DNA of 64,000 nt from Plantago ovata. Lineage: Eukaryota; Streptophyta; Magnoliopsida; Lamiales; Plantaginaceae. A program made the position numbers and the translations under genes. The notes beneath the pieces are model-generated. The model worked only from the letters and a program-made list of their open reading frames with translations, was not told where the DNA came from and made no database searches. Shown in pieces: positions 50,610 to 62,999 of the stretch (positions are counted from its first letter, which is position 1; every line of letters starts with the position of its first letter). The stretch spans positions 112,343,982 to 112,407,981 of the forward strand of contig CM051457.1 of NCBI GenBank assembly GCA_028274465.1, written 5' to 3'.

Positions 50610-53176
50610 GCATTCAATAAGATGTTGATAGTGCTCGGTAGCATTAACAGTAACTGTAACTGGTAGAGTAAAAATATGTGTATTTTAAAGGTTGAACTTT
50701 TATAAATACAAATAAAATAAAAGTACTGGTTGATAGTCAAATTAAGTTGTATTTCTAGTCCATAAAGCCCAGTAAAAAATGGGGTACATTTTCAAATGCT
50801 TAAAGAGGGTTATGTATTTGAGAAAAAGGTATAAGGGCAGTTTAACCAATTAGTTAACCAATGAGTACAAGGGGTAAGGGTTTATCAATTTGATTAAATC
50901 CCTATCTTCTGAAAACAAAAATATGGGTCCGGTTTTGAGTGATTTTGTCCTTTCATGTAGTTACCACTATAGCCAAGCTGATATAAAACAACAACAATTA
51001 TGGATCTAAATGTAATTTTTTAAACAATTAGGATCTACATTATTGTAGGCATCTACGCCCGAAATAGACAAAATTGATTTGCTAAAGTCTACGGGGAGGC
51101 CGGCCTTTCCTAATACGAAGGAAAGGCCTGGTTTTGTGCAAAACTCGGTGGTTTTGTGACTGGTTTTGTCAAAAACTCGTTGTTGGTTAAACCGCTCAAT
51201 TTTTTACAAAACCCGGTTCACTGTAGCTTATATCAAAAGCGATTCACGCAGAAAACACATAATTCAACGTGTTTACTGTGTGAACTCCCTTTTTTCTCTC
51301 TGCAAATTCTCATCTTCTTCTCCTGCTTCTAAATCTCAAACTTTTCCGATTGATCGAAGAAACACGCCGATTGTTCTCCTATTTTCTTCGTTTATGCTAC
51401 CTTTGTGTTTGATTTAGTGTTCTCAATGTATTTTGTGAGATCTAGGGTTTCGAATTTGGTTTTTTCTCAGATCCGATTTCACAGATCTAGCTAGGGATTT
51501 GAATCATGACGAAGAGGAAGGGTTCTTCTCTGGTGTTTCAGACGTTGTTAATCTGTTGAAGAAGTTTTCACGACGGAGAGTTGATTCTTCCAGTACTGGT
51601 ATGTTAGTTTAGTTGTTGATTTTGATATTGTGAATCTGTTTTTTGTTGTGTTTTTAAGTGTCTGTGATTGTATTCTTTCTATTATATGCTCTGTTTGTGT
51701 GATGTTATGGTTCAAGTTACAGTTTTAAGTGTTTGTGGTATGCTTTATAAGATATTTTTGGTGTTGTTTCCGATGGATTTTGGTGTTGTTTTAAGTGTAT
51801 CTGGTATGCTTATTATTATGCTTAGTTTCTGTTGTTGAATTATTTTTTTCAGTACTAAGTGTTTCTGGTATGCTTATAATGGATTTTGGTGTGTTTTTAA
51901 GTGTCGTTGGGATTATGAAATTGATTTAAGTGGGGATATTATGATTTTAGATGTTGATATTTGTGTTGCTGTAGTTTTAACAGATCATGTTATGCTATGT
52001 AAGGTCTTGTGTTATGGTTTTTAGGGGGTGTAATCTTATGCTACTTTAGTTTTTTTTGCTGAAGGGTTACGGTGTAGTGGTATGATTTTAAGGGGTCGTG
52101 GTATATTTATAAGGGATCATGTTATGTTATTGTTTTAAAGTGTGACATTGTGCTTTTTACATGTGTTGCTGATGTTTTACTTTTTTCTTTTGTTAAGTTG
52201 GTGATGCTTTTGACACTATAGGGAGACAAGATCAAATAAGAGGCAAGATGCCCCTGTTGTTGGTATAATTGCTGGTGTTGGTGTTTCAGGTTATGAAGAG
52301 TTGATGACAATTGAATGGAAGCTACATAGTTTGCGAGTTGCATTAAAAGTCAACAATATTTTGAACAAGTAGGATTTGTAAATATGTCTTGGACAAACTA
52401 TTTATTTGGATGTTATTTGAAGTAGTTTCAAATTTCAGCAATTAGTTTTTGCCTTTTTGAACAATTAGTTTGTGTATATTTTTAAGCAGCGGTTTAATAT
52501 GAAATTCTTATATGTTTTGGTTATAATTTTTTATATATGATGTTATGGCTTTAAGATATAAGATGATGCGACTGTTGGACAAAGTGTGCATGTTGGATGT
52601 TATTTTTTGATCGAGTAGTGTGTGATGTTAACAGTTAGTCTTTGGTCTTGGATAATTAGTTTGTGTATGGTCTTAAGTGGTTTTAACATGCAAGCTGTTT
52701 TTAAGTATAATGTGGTATGGTTTTAAGTGTTTTTGGTATGCTTACGAGGATTAAAAGTGTTTCTGGTTTGTTAGGTTTTCTAATGTGTATTGTTATCGTT
52801 TTTTAGCTTTTTTCTTCTAGTTTTAAAGGTTTCTGTTATCGTTTTAAGCGGCGGGGAGCAGGGGGGATTATTTGTATTAGATGGTGATGTTTTTGGTTTG
52901 TTGTATTTTTGTAAGTGATCCTGAGATTGCTATTATGGTCTTGTGTTACTGTTCTAAGGTTTTTTTTTTTGTGTTTGTGATACTGCACTTTAATTGGTTG
53001 TTGAAAGGGTTAAGTCAAACTCTTATGGTTTTACGAGATTTTCTTATGGTTTGGTTTTAAGGTGTTATGCTAATGTTTTCAGATTTCTGGTTGCTATTCG
53101 GAGCTGAAATGCTTGGTACTTTGGTTCTCGCCGGCATGAACCAGAATAGAAATCATGTGTTTTCAACTGGTTAAGG

Positions 53177-53440
53177 ATGTTTTTTTGTCGTAAACATGAA
53201 GTGATTAAGCAGTTGGGTTTGAAGATGAAAACTGGTGCTAAGGAGAAAGTTCTAGAGAAGAAGAATAATGCTGCAAAAACGAAGAGGCTCAAAGCAAGTG
53301 AAAATCCGGTAAGGGAGATAAGATCGAAGAGGAGGGAAGATGTTGCTCCTGTTTCTAGGGTTGCTGCTGATGTAGCTTGTAATGATTTAGATTGCGATGA
53401 ACTGAGCGTAGTTGACAAAGCGCTTCAAGTTGTGAATTAA
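53177..53440 (+). CDS. Small basic ORF inside the 5.3-kb element, 87 aa
   Basis: Lys/Arg-rich: KMKTGAKEKVLEKKNNAAKT, then KRLKASENPVREIRSKRRED, with an acidic tail NDLDCDELSVVDKAL. Its base composition is less T-rich than its surroundings, which is why I list it. It has no recognised domain and no intron evidence. It may be a captured exon or a chance frame. Confidence 0.3.
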   Translation: MFFCRKHEVIKQLGLKMKTGAKEKVLEKKNNAAKTKRLKASENPVREIRSKRREDVAPVSRVAADVACNDLDCDELSVVDKALQVVN

Positions 53441-55729
53441 GATAAAAGACAATATCAAGAAGTAGGGAGTTGTGCAATGTGTTTTTAACATGCAACTATG
53501 GATGCCATTTTGGATTACTTTGAATGTTTTTTTTTTGTAAGTGCATTTAATATGCAACCGTGGAATATTTATTTTGTTAGTTTGTTGTTTGTTTAATCTA
53601 TAATGTTGTGGTTTTCATGATATATGGTATAGTTTTAAGACGACGTTTTGTTGTTTTTAAGAGACAACTTAAGTGTCATAAGAGATTGAAGATATGTATG
53701 GTTTGTATATTTAATTTTGTGGCATTAAGAGAGTATATATGTTGTGCTTATAAGATTTTAGGGTGTGGTTTTAAGAGTAGCTTTTTTGTTTTTTTAATAA
53801 CTCGAGTTTTTTAAAACCACAACTTTATACACTTAAAACCACAACAGGAGTATTTATAACCACATCAACTAAATTAAATCACATGAAGTAGTTATATATA
53901 ATAAAGTGACTTAAAATCACAAGATGGCTACTTATATCCACACCAACTGCTATAATGGATATATTAGACCATGTAATAAAATATTGTAAAATTGAATACT
54001 TCTTCATTTATACCATAGTTTGAATCATCCAGTCACTTGATTAGTTTAAAACACGTATCAACAAAGTAAAAAAATTACAACAATCGTCCAGGTGGTGTTT
54101 GTGATGCAAACGGAATCCAGTCTTTGAAATTGGCTTCTTGCGATTAAACTTGTGTGTGATCTGGTGCTTGAGATATATTATTTTTATTATTGGTTGTACT
54201 TGTTCCTTCGATACTCTGAGTTGCATTTGTTTTTGCTTGGGCCTTCGATTGAGAGTACATCTTTGACTTGTTGTAGATTCCGGTTGTAATCGTCTTCAAT
54301 TATCCTTGAAAAGAGAGAAAAAAAACAGAAAAATGAAGTAGATTAGTGACCAAGCTTAAACCCACACCTATTGTATTAAAACCACACCATACATGCTTAA
54401 AAGTATAATGCAAAAAAAAAAAAAAAAAAAAAAAACAGAGAAATGAAGGAGATTACTTCTTCACCTTCTTTTAGATAGTGAACGTGATGTGTTTTCATTC
54501 TTGCATGTTCCGGGTGGATTTTGACAATCATATCGTTCCTGGTTGTTTTTTAAAACCACAATAAGAAGTATTAAAATTACAACAAGTCATCTTAAAACCA
54601 CAACAACATGCAAGTGAAGGTAAAAATCATATCAATGATGCTTAGAACAATATGATAAGCTCTTAAAACCACAACCAGAAGTATTGAAGTCACAACAACC
54701 TATCTTAAACCATAACAACATATATTGATATCCATTACACGACAGTATTATGCAACTGAAGAGAAAAATCTTATCATTGTTGCTTAGAAACATAACAGAA
54801 TATTTTAAAACCACAACAAGAAACATAAAACCACAACAACCCATCTTCAGATGCGTAGCAGCAACCACAACAAAACTTTTTAAAACACATATGCATAGCG
54901 GCAACTATTTAGTTAATTAAAGATTGAACCAAGAAATAATCCCACCTCCAGAGCGGATTGTCACATAATGGCCATTGTCATTGGGCTTATATGTGTAATC
55001 ATACGCACAACAACCAAAGGAACCCATGATTTTGTTGCACTAATGAATAATCTGCAATCAAAATGGCTATCAGAAGACAAACAAGAAGGATCATCTTCAA
55101 AATTATAGTATTCCTATAAGCACGCACAAGTAGCAATCGGCCATTTCAAATTACACCACATTTATCTCCTCGTGTTTCCTATGAACAAAATAGACCTTGA
55201 AGCAGCAAGAACTTGGCAATGGACATACTCAAAAACTTAAGTACGATTGACACATAAAACTGATAACCGCTTTGGTTTCCATAAATTAAAACCATAATAA
55301 CATGATTTAAAAGTACACCAATATATCTTAAAACTATGAGATAACATTAACATTCTACTGAATCTATAAACCATGCCAAACATGCTTTGAACCATACCAC
55401 AAGTTGTTAAAACCAAAACGACAATAATTAAAACGACACCAATAGGTCTTAAAAACTGTATCATAGCATTAGAATTGAATGCAAGCAAAAAAATCACATC
55501 AATGCTGCTTTGAATCATTACATGATATCTTAAAGCCATAACAAGGTTCCATAAAAGTACACCAAACATACTAAAAACTATAAGACGGCGTTATTTAATC
55601 AATATACTGTAGAAACTTAAAATCGTAACAAAAAGGCTTAAAAGTATTCATCGACTTACGAAGTTGCTGCTCATATTGGATTTCTTCAATTAATTGCAGA
55701 TCCGACGAGCATCCTTCTTCACCACGTCT

Positions 55730-56000
55730 GATTTGTTGTTTCGAGTATTGCAACAATTGAATCTATACGTTTGAACAACAAATTGTAATGCAAATCAATA
55801 TAGAATCATGAAACCAAGCTGATTTGTTGTTTAGAGTATTGCAGAATTTGAATCTGTACGTTTCAACAACAAATTGTAATTGCAAATCAATAGAGAATCA
55901 TGAAACCAGACCGATTTATTGTTTCGAGTATTGCAACAATTGAATCTGTATGTTTCAACAACAAATTGTGATGCAAATCAATAGAGAATCATGAAATCAG
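55730..56000 (-). repeat. Three tandem copies of a 90-bp unit
   Basis: Units start near 55730, 55821 and 55913. Each contains GATTTGTTGTTT (TTTATTG in the third), GAGTATTGCA, TTGAATCTRTAYGTTT, ACAACAAATTGTRA and GAATCATGAAA. Copies are about 85-90% alike. Confidence 0.9.
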
Positions 56001-56499
56001 AGTTGATCCTTAAAGCACACACAAACACACAGTAAAACACAATAGATATGGACAGAGAACAGAAAATATGTATTGAATTAACCTGATTAACGTCAATTGA
56101 AGGTGTATTGGCTAAGAATCCGGTGGAATCGGCGTTCGATCGGCGAAAATCCGACGAAAATTTGACGGAATTTGAAGATCGGGAGAAATCTGACTAAAAA
56201 CACGTAGTACACCGTGTAGTATGTGTTTCTGTATTTTTGGTTGATTTGTGGTTTTTTATGGGTATATATACCGAATCGCTTCTGGTTTTTCGGTTCAAAA
56301 CCGCTACCGGTTGGTTTTTTCTATAAAAACCAGGCCTTTCCTATTATATAGGAAAGGCTAGCCTTACTATATAATTACTCAATTGATTATAAGGGCTCAC
56401 TATAGTACTTTCTCATAGAGGACCCTCTTGTGTTATCAATTACATTATAGTGCAAACTCAATTACATTTTAGTCCATTTGAGTTGACCAACACTTTAAA

Positions 56500-57000
56500 C
56501 ACCTTCCAACCAAACATGACTTAAGAAAAATAAATATTTTCAATCAAAAAATTAATTTAAAGATTTAAAAAATCTAAATAGAATTATAAAATAAAATAAA
56601 AATTAAATATTTAACAAGATCCATCCATCTTCTTCTTCGCTAAAGTTTCGGTACTGAATAATTCCGGTATCGGAGCTCCGGTGCCGGTACGGTGGAGCAG
56701 CTCCACCGATCTGGTGGTGGAGCAAGTTGCTTGTTGCACCGTTAATGGTGGTGGAGCAGCATGCTCCACCGTTTTCGGCGCTAGAGCTCCGGTACCGGGA
56801 AAAATTACGGTACCAAAGCTTTGGGGATGATGAAGATAATTTTTTTATTTTTATTTTAGTTAAGATTGTTTTTCTTAATTTAAAATTTATTTTATTATTT
56901 TAGTATTTTATTTAGTTTTTCTTTTAATTCTTTATCTTTTTTATTTGAAAACACTAAGGTTTGTTTGGTTTCATCAAATTCTATTTTGGAATAGTGAATT
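56500..57000. repeat. Foldback (inverted-repeat) sequence with a GC-rich centre
   Basis: AAAGTTTCGGTACTG...GGAGCTCCGGTGCCGG...GGTGGAGCAGCTCCACC is answered by GGTGGAGCAGCATGCTCCAC...GAGCTCCGGTACCGGG...ACGGTACCAAAGCTTT. The flanks are AT-rich and loosely complementary. The GC-rich core stands out in this AT-rich region. Confidence 0.65.
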
Positions 57001-57299
57001 TTTGTTGACTTTAAACTAAAATGTAATTGATAAACTAAGGTGGTTCATTTCGTTATTAGGAACGCTAAGAGGGTATAAAAAATCAATGGACCCGAAATAT
57101 ATTGAAACCCACTTAGCTCCACCTTAAATTTGGGGAGTAAGCTTATGTTCTGTCAATCCAAAAATTTAAACCCAATTTAACTGAAAATGTTGTTTTTGAC
57201 CGATGAAAAAAGGAACATGATATAGGTCATGTTATTTTGGTCATGAAAAAGATCAGATTTAATTTAATTTAATAAATATAAACTGAATCTAGTATAAAA

Positions 57300-57504
57300 A
57301 TAAGTATTCAAATCTTAATTGAATTGGACTTACTTCTGTGAGTTTAAACCAAGTTGAATTGAAATCGTCGCAATAGGTGATGGACATATTACCACCCTCA
57401 CCTATGAGACGCTTGTCAAGAGCGGCACTATAGGTAAAAGCGTCACTATAGGCCCCTATCGTGACGCTTTTTTGTGTCACTAATTTTTTTTTTTTGTGGT
57501 AGTG
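57300..57504 (-). mobile_element. Single CACTA-transposon terminus
   Basis: On the minus strand from 57504: CACTACCACAAAAAAAAAAA, then TTAGTGACACAAAAAAGCGT, then repeated AGTGACGC/AGTGCCGC-type subterminal words. This is how plant CACTA (En/Spm) elements begin. No opposite terminus or transposase was found, so it is likely an orphan end. A similar but weaker GCGTT/ACGCGCTTTTTAAGTG arrangement sits at 19810-19850. Confidence 0.6.
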
Positions 57505-57634
57505 TTGTTTTTTTCATAAGAAAAATAACCGGACCTAACTAGAGTATTAAATTTCATGCAGTTCTAGAAAAACTCGGATAAATTTCCACTCACTCGACTC
57601 AATTATAAGTTGAAGGAGAACTACATTTACACCC

Positions 57635-60310
57635 CCTCTTAAGGAATACACAGGTTTGGAAAGGGATATTGTTGCAGCGCGTACATAACTGGAGAGTGCG
57701 CAACAAGCTCTCAAATTGGATCGCTTAAACCCTCGCCTGATCCAAAACGAGAAACTGAGATCTGCGCAATTATTGTACCTGCGTACTAATGAAGAGAAGT
57801 TCCTACGTACAGCAGCGGGCAAAAATTCAATGGCTCAAATTGGGCGATGGCAATAATGCTTACTTCCATGCTACGGTTCGAGAAAAACAAATGCAGATAG
57901 GTATCCATTATCTAGACAATGACTTGGGACATATATTGCGAACTGAAGACGCCATTGAGAATGAAATTATTTGCTTCTATACACAACTTGTAGGGACCAA
58001 GCTGCCTAGCCGCCTCAGTGTTGATGTAGAAGCTATCCGTGGTGGTCCACAACTCACCTCCATCCATGGTGAGCGACTCATTCCACCTGTGACTAATATT
58101 GAGATATGGGAAGCCCTGCAGTCTGCAAAGTATCGATGACTTCAAAGCCCATGGGATTGATGGATATAGTGCGAAGTTCTTTAAGGCAAGCTGGGATATT
58201 ATCAAGTCGGATATAATTGCGGCTGTACAGGACTTCTTCTGCAATGAGCGAATGTTTAGTGCTGTAAACTGCACTTTGGTAACTCTCATACCAAAAACAA
58301 AAGATGCAAAAACAATGAAGGCTATGAGACCCATCTCCTGCTACACTACGGTCTGTAAAATCATATCAAATATCATTACCAAGCGTTTGAGTTCTGTAAT
58401 AAATAGTGTGGTGGACGATAGTCAGTCGACTTTCTTACCTGGCAAGGTGATACATGATAATATCCTTATTGTGCATGAACTAGTAAGAGGCTATTCGAGG
58501 AAAGGTGTATCTCCCCGATATATGATCCAAATGGACCTACATAAGGCCTATGACACAGTTGACTGGGACGCTCTGGAGGAAATCCTGAATGAGATGAGCT
58601 TTCCGCCAATTTTTATTCGGTGGATAATGATATGTGTGAGAACGGTTTCTTACCGATACTTGGTGAATGGGAATCCAAGTAGACTACTTAAAGTACATCG
58701 TGGAATCCGGCAAGGGGACCCATCTCCCCTCTCCTGTTTGTTCTGATAATGGAGTACCTCCAACGAAAACTCCAAAAGTTGCGAAGGAACCCGGATTTTA
58801 ATTTTCACCCAAAGTGTGAGAAAGTGAACTTAATAAATCTTTGTTTTGCAGACGATTTATTACTTTTTTGTAGGGGTGATGAGTTATCTGTGAAGCTGCT
58901 TCTCGAGGAATTCCAGCAATTCTCTGAGTCGACGGGGTTGAAAGACAATATGTCAAAATGCCACATATATTTTGGGGGTGTGGATCGAAATACTAAAGAT
59001 AGATAGCATTGTCGATACTACTGGCTTTGAGATTGGCAAAATGCCGTTTAAATATCTTGGGGTACCACTAGCAACCCGTAAGCTATATGTGCACATGTGT
59101 GAGCCTCTGGTGGAAAGGATAATTGCTCGTATCAAACATTGAACTTCGAAGTTGCTTAGCTATGCCGGAAGACTTAACTCATTAAAAGTGTATTGTTTTC
59201 AATCACAAACTATTGGTTGCAAGTGTTCCCATTACCGAAGAAAGTCCTACAGCATATTGAAGGACTGTGCCGAAGTTATCTGTGGAGTGGTAAGGAGGAA
59301 ATAACTAGAAAAGCTCCAGTAGCATGGGAAAAGGTATGCAACACAAAAAATTCTGGAGGGCTTAATGTGATCGACCTCACCTATTGGAGTACATCGAATT
59401 TGATGAAACTCCTCTGGAACCTCACTGAGAAAGCTGATACATTGTGGGTGCGCTGGGTCCATGCATACTACGTAAAGAACACACAGGTGATGGAGTTTGA
59501 GTCCATAAAAAAAACTGCTCATGGATACTGATAAGTATTTTGAAGATGAGGCCATGCGCTGCCACTAGTCAAACGTGGACTGGTTTGGAGGTTTCGATGA
59601 AATTCCCCACACAGGCCATTTATCATGAACTATAAGGGAAAGACCAAGAGTAGACTGGTATAAACTGTTTTTCTCAAATGCAGCTCGTCCTAGAGCACTC
59701 TTCATCATGTGGCTGTGCATGCAAGAAAGACTTTATACTAAAGCTCGACTGATGAAATTTGGCATACCCAACGATGGATTATGTGTGTTTTGCCAACAAC
59801 TGGAGACTGTGAGGCACCTGTTCTTCGAATGTTGTTATACGCAGACCATTTGGAAGAATATACTGAACTGGATACGTGTGCAACACCAGCCGATGCCTTG
59901 GGATGTTGAAGTACATTGGCTTAACCGGCAGACCAGAGGAAAGGGGAATAAAGCATTGCTACTGAAGATGGTTGTTGCTGAGACCATTTTATGCGGTTTG
60001 GGCGCAATGCATCAGGATGATATTTGCTCAAGGTGATGCTGATGCTAGAGTGTATGAGAATATTAAGGAGATAGTTGTAACAAGATGCAATGTGATGTCG
60101 AAATTGACAGCAGCAGGAACAACTCTCTGCCCCAGCAGACTGATTTAGTTTCCTTTTCTTTTGATAAATGCTTTGCCTGCTTATTCTAGTCTGTGAGTTG
60201 ATGTGTGATTTTGTAGTGAGAGGCCTGGATCATTTGGATCGGCGTGTACTATCAGTGTTTTGGATAAATAAAAATTGATCTACGTTCCAAACAAAAATAA
60301 AAAAAATCCG
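57635..60310 (+). mobile_element. L1-type LINE, 5'-truncated and frameshifted
   Basis: Reading through several frameshifts, the order is linker (IQWLKLGDGNNAYFHA), then RT blocks HGIDGYSAKFFKASW, LVTLIPKTKDAKTMKAMRPI, MIQMDLHKAYDTVDW, GIRQGDPSPLSCLF, and LCFADDLLLFCRGDE with catalytic FADD. Next come FKYLGVPLATRKL, a thumb/connection region, and a zf-RVT domain near 59700-60040 (DGLCVFCQQLETVRHLFFEC). It ends in an A-rich tail at about 60283-60308. The endonuclease ORF is missing. The frame breaks near 57815, 58139, 58746, 59006 and 59531. Confidence 0.92.
57789..59006 (+). pseudogene. LINE reverse-transcriptase core in three broken frames
   Basis: Frames 57789-58139, 58099-58746 and 58749-59006 together carry the palm and fingers of the RT. 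A TGA cuts the first, and a TGATAA replaces a codon or two between block 4 and the FADD block. The core catalytic Asp residues are still present, but no continuous protein is possible. Confidence 0.9.
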
Positions 60311-60879
60311 ACACTATTCGTGTGGTTTGGTCTCCAAACAAACCCTACGCTATTTTTGGCAATTTTGGTGTTTAATACACACCAACATGTACTAGTACTA
60401 TCCCCATATCTTTAAAAAAAAGCATGTACTATCCCCCGGCCCCCAAACCCCACGCCTCTCCCACATTTATTGTACTTGTAAGAACTAAGAAGTTGTGACA
60501 GGTAGGTATGGTGTCATGTAAAAGGCAAAATAAGGGGAGATTGTAAGTGTAGGTGTTTTACATTGTTGTTGATCAAGGTGTTAACCTAAGTGTTGGCCTT
60601 TGTTGGTTCAACTCCTATGTGTGTCAACACTACACTTAGCCGTTTTTATTGTGTTTTACGTACCTTTATTAACAACTAATTAGTTCCACACCTATAGATG
60701 TTTAATGTGTGCAGGAAAGAACAAGCCAGAACGAGTCAATAGATGGAAAACGTGTCCAAGAAGGAATGAAAACTTATTCAAGAAGAACTCAATAAGTAAA
60801 ATGAATTCAAGAAGGAAAAGAAGTTCTTATTGAAGGAGTTCAAGATCCTGTCCAGGTTCAGAATTCGAAGTCTTGCAAT
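60311..60879. other. Intergenic DNA
   Basis: No gene is seen. GAAGGAGTTCAAGATCCTGT and similar Lys/Glu-coding words near 60700-60850 look like the lead-in of the LTR-like segment that follows. Confidence 0.4.
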
Positions 60880-61315
60880 TAGATGTCCTGGTGGATTTTG
60901 AATTAGCATTCCACTACTATATATACACCAGCATCGAGATTGAGGAAGACACATCCCGAGAGCAAGAGTTTACAACTTGAGAATTCTGTATAGAGTCGTT
61001 GTTGTTTAGTTGTTTGTTTTCAAGTCTTTATACTAGTTTATATTCTTGTTCTCTCTAAGAGTGTATTAAGATCGAATAGGTAGAGTGTTGCTCTGCATCA
61101 TCGTTAGGTGACTAGTATTGTTTTCAGCTAAGATAACATCGGGAGTATACAACGTTGTACGAACAAATTCTTCTTAGTGGTTTTTTCTGCCTTGACTGTG
61201 CATCAAGCAAGCTAACAAAGCTGCTTGAAAATTAGCAAACACAAGTTCTTATTTACTTTTCGTTGTGCATTACATTCTGATATATCTTACTTGTGTTTGT
61301 TGAACTAATTTGCAG
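60880..61315 (+). repeat. LTR-like segment, plus orientation
   Basis: It contains CAAGTCTTTATACTAGTTTA, TTCTCTCTAAGAGTGTATTA, GTTTTCAGCTAAGATAAC, AAATTCTTCTTAGTGG and CTGCCTTGACTGTGCATCAA. The complement of 63590-64000 shows the same words in the same order. Both end near TTTGCAG followed by unrelated sequence. Confidence 0.8.
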
Positions 61316-61439
61316 GATAGTAGTCAGATTACTACAGTGTTATCGTTGTTATTCAACACATTTGATAACTCCTACCGACAGACATGGTATTTGTACTAAA
61401 AGCTACATTCTTTCAATTTATACACGTAAAACAAAAACG

Positions 61440-61441
<2 letters not shown>

Positions 61442-61478
<37 letters not shown>

Positions 61479-61650
61479 CTGAAACGACAAATATTACAAC
61501 TACTTCTACACTAATGCTATACAAATTTTCTAAACCATCTTATTTCTCCATATCTAAACCAACCTTATACCTCCGCCACCGTCAGAGATCGAACCCTGCA
61601 CCTCTCCTTCACTATTCCAACTCCTTACGCTGCACCACCTTATGAATCCC
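61442..61650 (-). mobile_element. tRNA-derived SINE
   Basis: On the minus strand it starts GGGATTCATAAGGTGGTGCA, with an A-box-like TGGTGCAGCGTAAGGAG. A B-box-like GGGTTCGATCTC lies about 43 bp on. A body of about 100 bp follows and then a 37-base A tail (T-run at 61442-61478 on the plus strand). Spacing of the two Pol III boxes and the tail fit a plant SINE. No target duplication was found. Confidence 0.65.
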
Positions 61651-61958
61651 TATAAAGATATAAAGATAAAGGTAATGTGCTAATATTGTCTTCAACGTGT
61701 TTATAACAATAAGGGATCTGTAACCAAAAATTTTATGGCCCGATGATGATTAAGCGGACCCATATATATAAGGGATTTTAACTTTTAACGCTCAAATCTT
61801 TATGTATAATGATACGCACATGTCCGGGTTCGGAATTTGAATCTTATCGTATCTAGAAAATGAAGTTGGTGTTTCTAGTTTTGGACATCCGCATGTGGCT
61901 ATGAGATAAGTTATCGGTGACCATATATATCAATGGCATTTTGCTACCATATGTAATA

Positions 61959-62213
61959 CTTCCTCCGGAAACTTAATAGTTTTACACTTTGTTTTTGTTG
62001 ACTTTTTATGTTCGGTTTGACCTCAAATTAATCATAATTGATTATGAAAAAATTAAGTTTAAATGTTATATTATACAAATATAAGAAGTATACTTTCATA
62101 ATATAATTTTTTAAACTATCTTTTCGTAACGAGTTATTATTAATTTGAGGTCAAACCGGACATCGAAAAGTCAACAAAAATAAATTGTAAAACTATTAAG
62201 TTTCCGGAGGAAG
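61959..62213. mobile_element. Stowaway MITE with long perfect arms
   Basis: 255 bp. The ends CTTCCTCCGGAAACTTAATA and TATTAAGTTTCCGGAGGAAG are perfect complements, continuing through GTTTTAC/GTAAAAC. TA is duplicated at both sides. It is inserted in repeat copy D. Confidence 0.93.
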
Positions 62214-62295
62214 TATGTTAATAGCATGTGTAAAATTTGGGGAGACAAAATGTGTACTGTTGCGGCCACAAATATACCCACGAGCCAATAATATA

Positions 62296-62558
62296 GTCCC
62301 ACTGTTTACTGTTTTCTCAGAAGTGTACTTTTTTGACTTTTTTCGGTCAACAACTTTTAACTTTAACTCTTGATTACTCTTAAGTTATAATGATAAAGTA
62401 TTTAACGAAATTATATTATGAAAATATAGAACCCAAATTTTCATAATATAATTTCGTTAAATACTTTAGCATTATAGTTTAAGTGTAATCGCAGTCAAAG
62501 TTGAAAGTTGTTGACCGAAAAATGTCAAAACATGACACTTCTGAAAGAACAGAAGGAG
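62296..62558. mobile_element. Second Stowaway-like MITE in repeat copy D
   Basis: TA-flanked. Inner arms TTATATTATGAAAAT and ATTTTCATAATATAA, and TTTCGGTCAACAACTTT and AAAGTTGTTGACCGAAA, are long inverted repeats around 62410-62450. The outer ends pair less well (CTCAGAAGTG/CACTTCTGAAAG). The left tip is degraded. Confidence 0.82.
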
Positions 62559-62999
62559 TATCAAGCAGTGACATTTCGGTCGTATCAGTCAGGGTGCTCA
62601 CAGTCAACAAACATGACATTTGTGTGTGGCATCATAATCAACACATTGGAAAAAACGTAAGTAATTGAATCAAAATTGTTTCCCCAAAATTAAAATATAC
62701 GTATTTCCTTCCATTATTATTTATTCATTCCGACTTTTATCGATCTTAAATTTTTACAATATAATTTCTTAAATACTTTATCATTGTAGACATTGATCAT
62801 ACATAATCACATATAATCAAGTCAAAGTTTTTCTCACAATAATCTAATTCACCACTAGTTAATTGGCTTGTGGAGTCCAGACAAGGCCCAATGGGCTAAG
62901 TACATAGGTGACAGACTAACGCTTAGAGATCTCCTGAAATTAAAGGATGCACCTCATTAGTTAAAGGTAACTTAAAGTTAAAGGAGGCGCCTCACTGGC

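Larger units (their letters stand above)
51097..56364. mobile_element. Unclassified 5.3-kb TIR element with motif-filled arms
   Basis: The left end AGGCCGGCCTTTCCTA...AGGAAAGGCCTGGTTTT and the complement of the right end (AGGCTAGCCTTTCCTA...AGGAAAGGCCTGGTTTT) match over about 38 bp. Each end is itself a small hairpin. Inside, the left half carries many TGGTTTTAAGTG/TGGTATGCTTATAA words. The right half carries the complement (CACTTAAAACCACAAC), switching near 53810. Sequence just inside each end looks like plant gene leader DNA. No transposase was recognised. TAC borders both ends, so a 3-bp duplication is possible but weak. A Mutator-like or other non-autonomous DNA transposon is the best guess. 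Confidence 0.6.

Noticed and set aside
54632..55569. Two minus-strand Cys/Phe/Val-rich frames inside the 5.3-kb element
   Set aside because: They are translations of the recurring TGGTTTTAAG-type motif; periodic composition, no domain.
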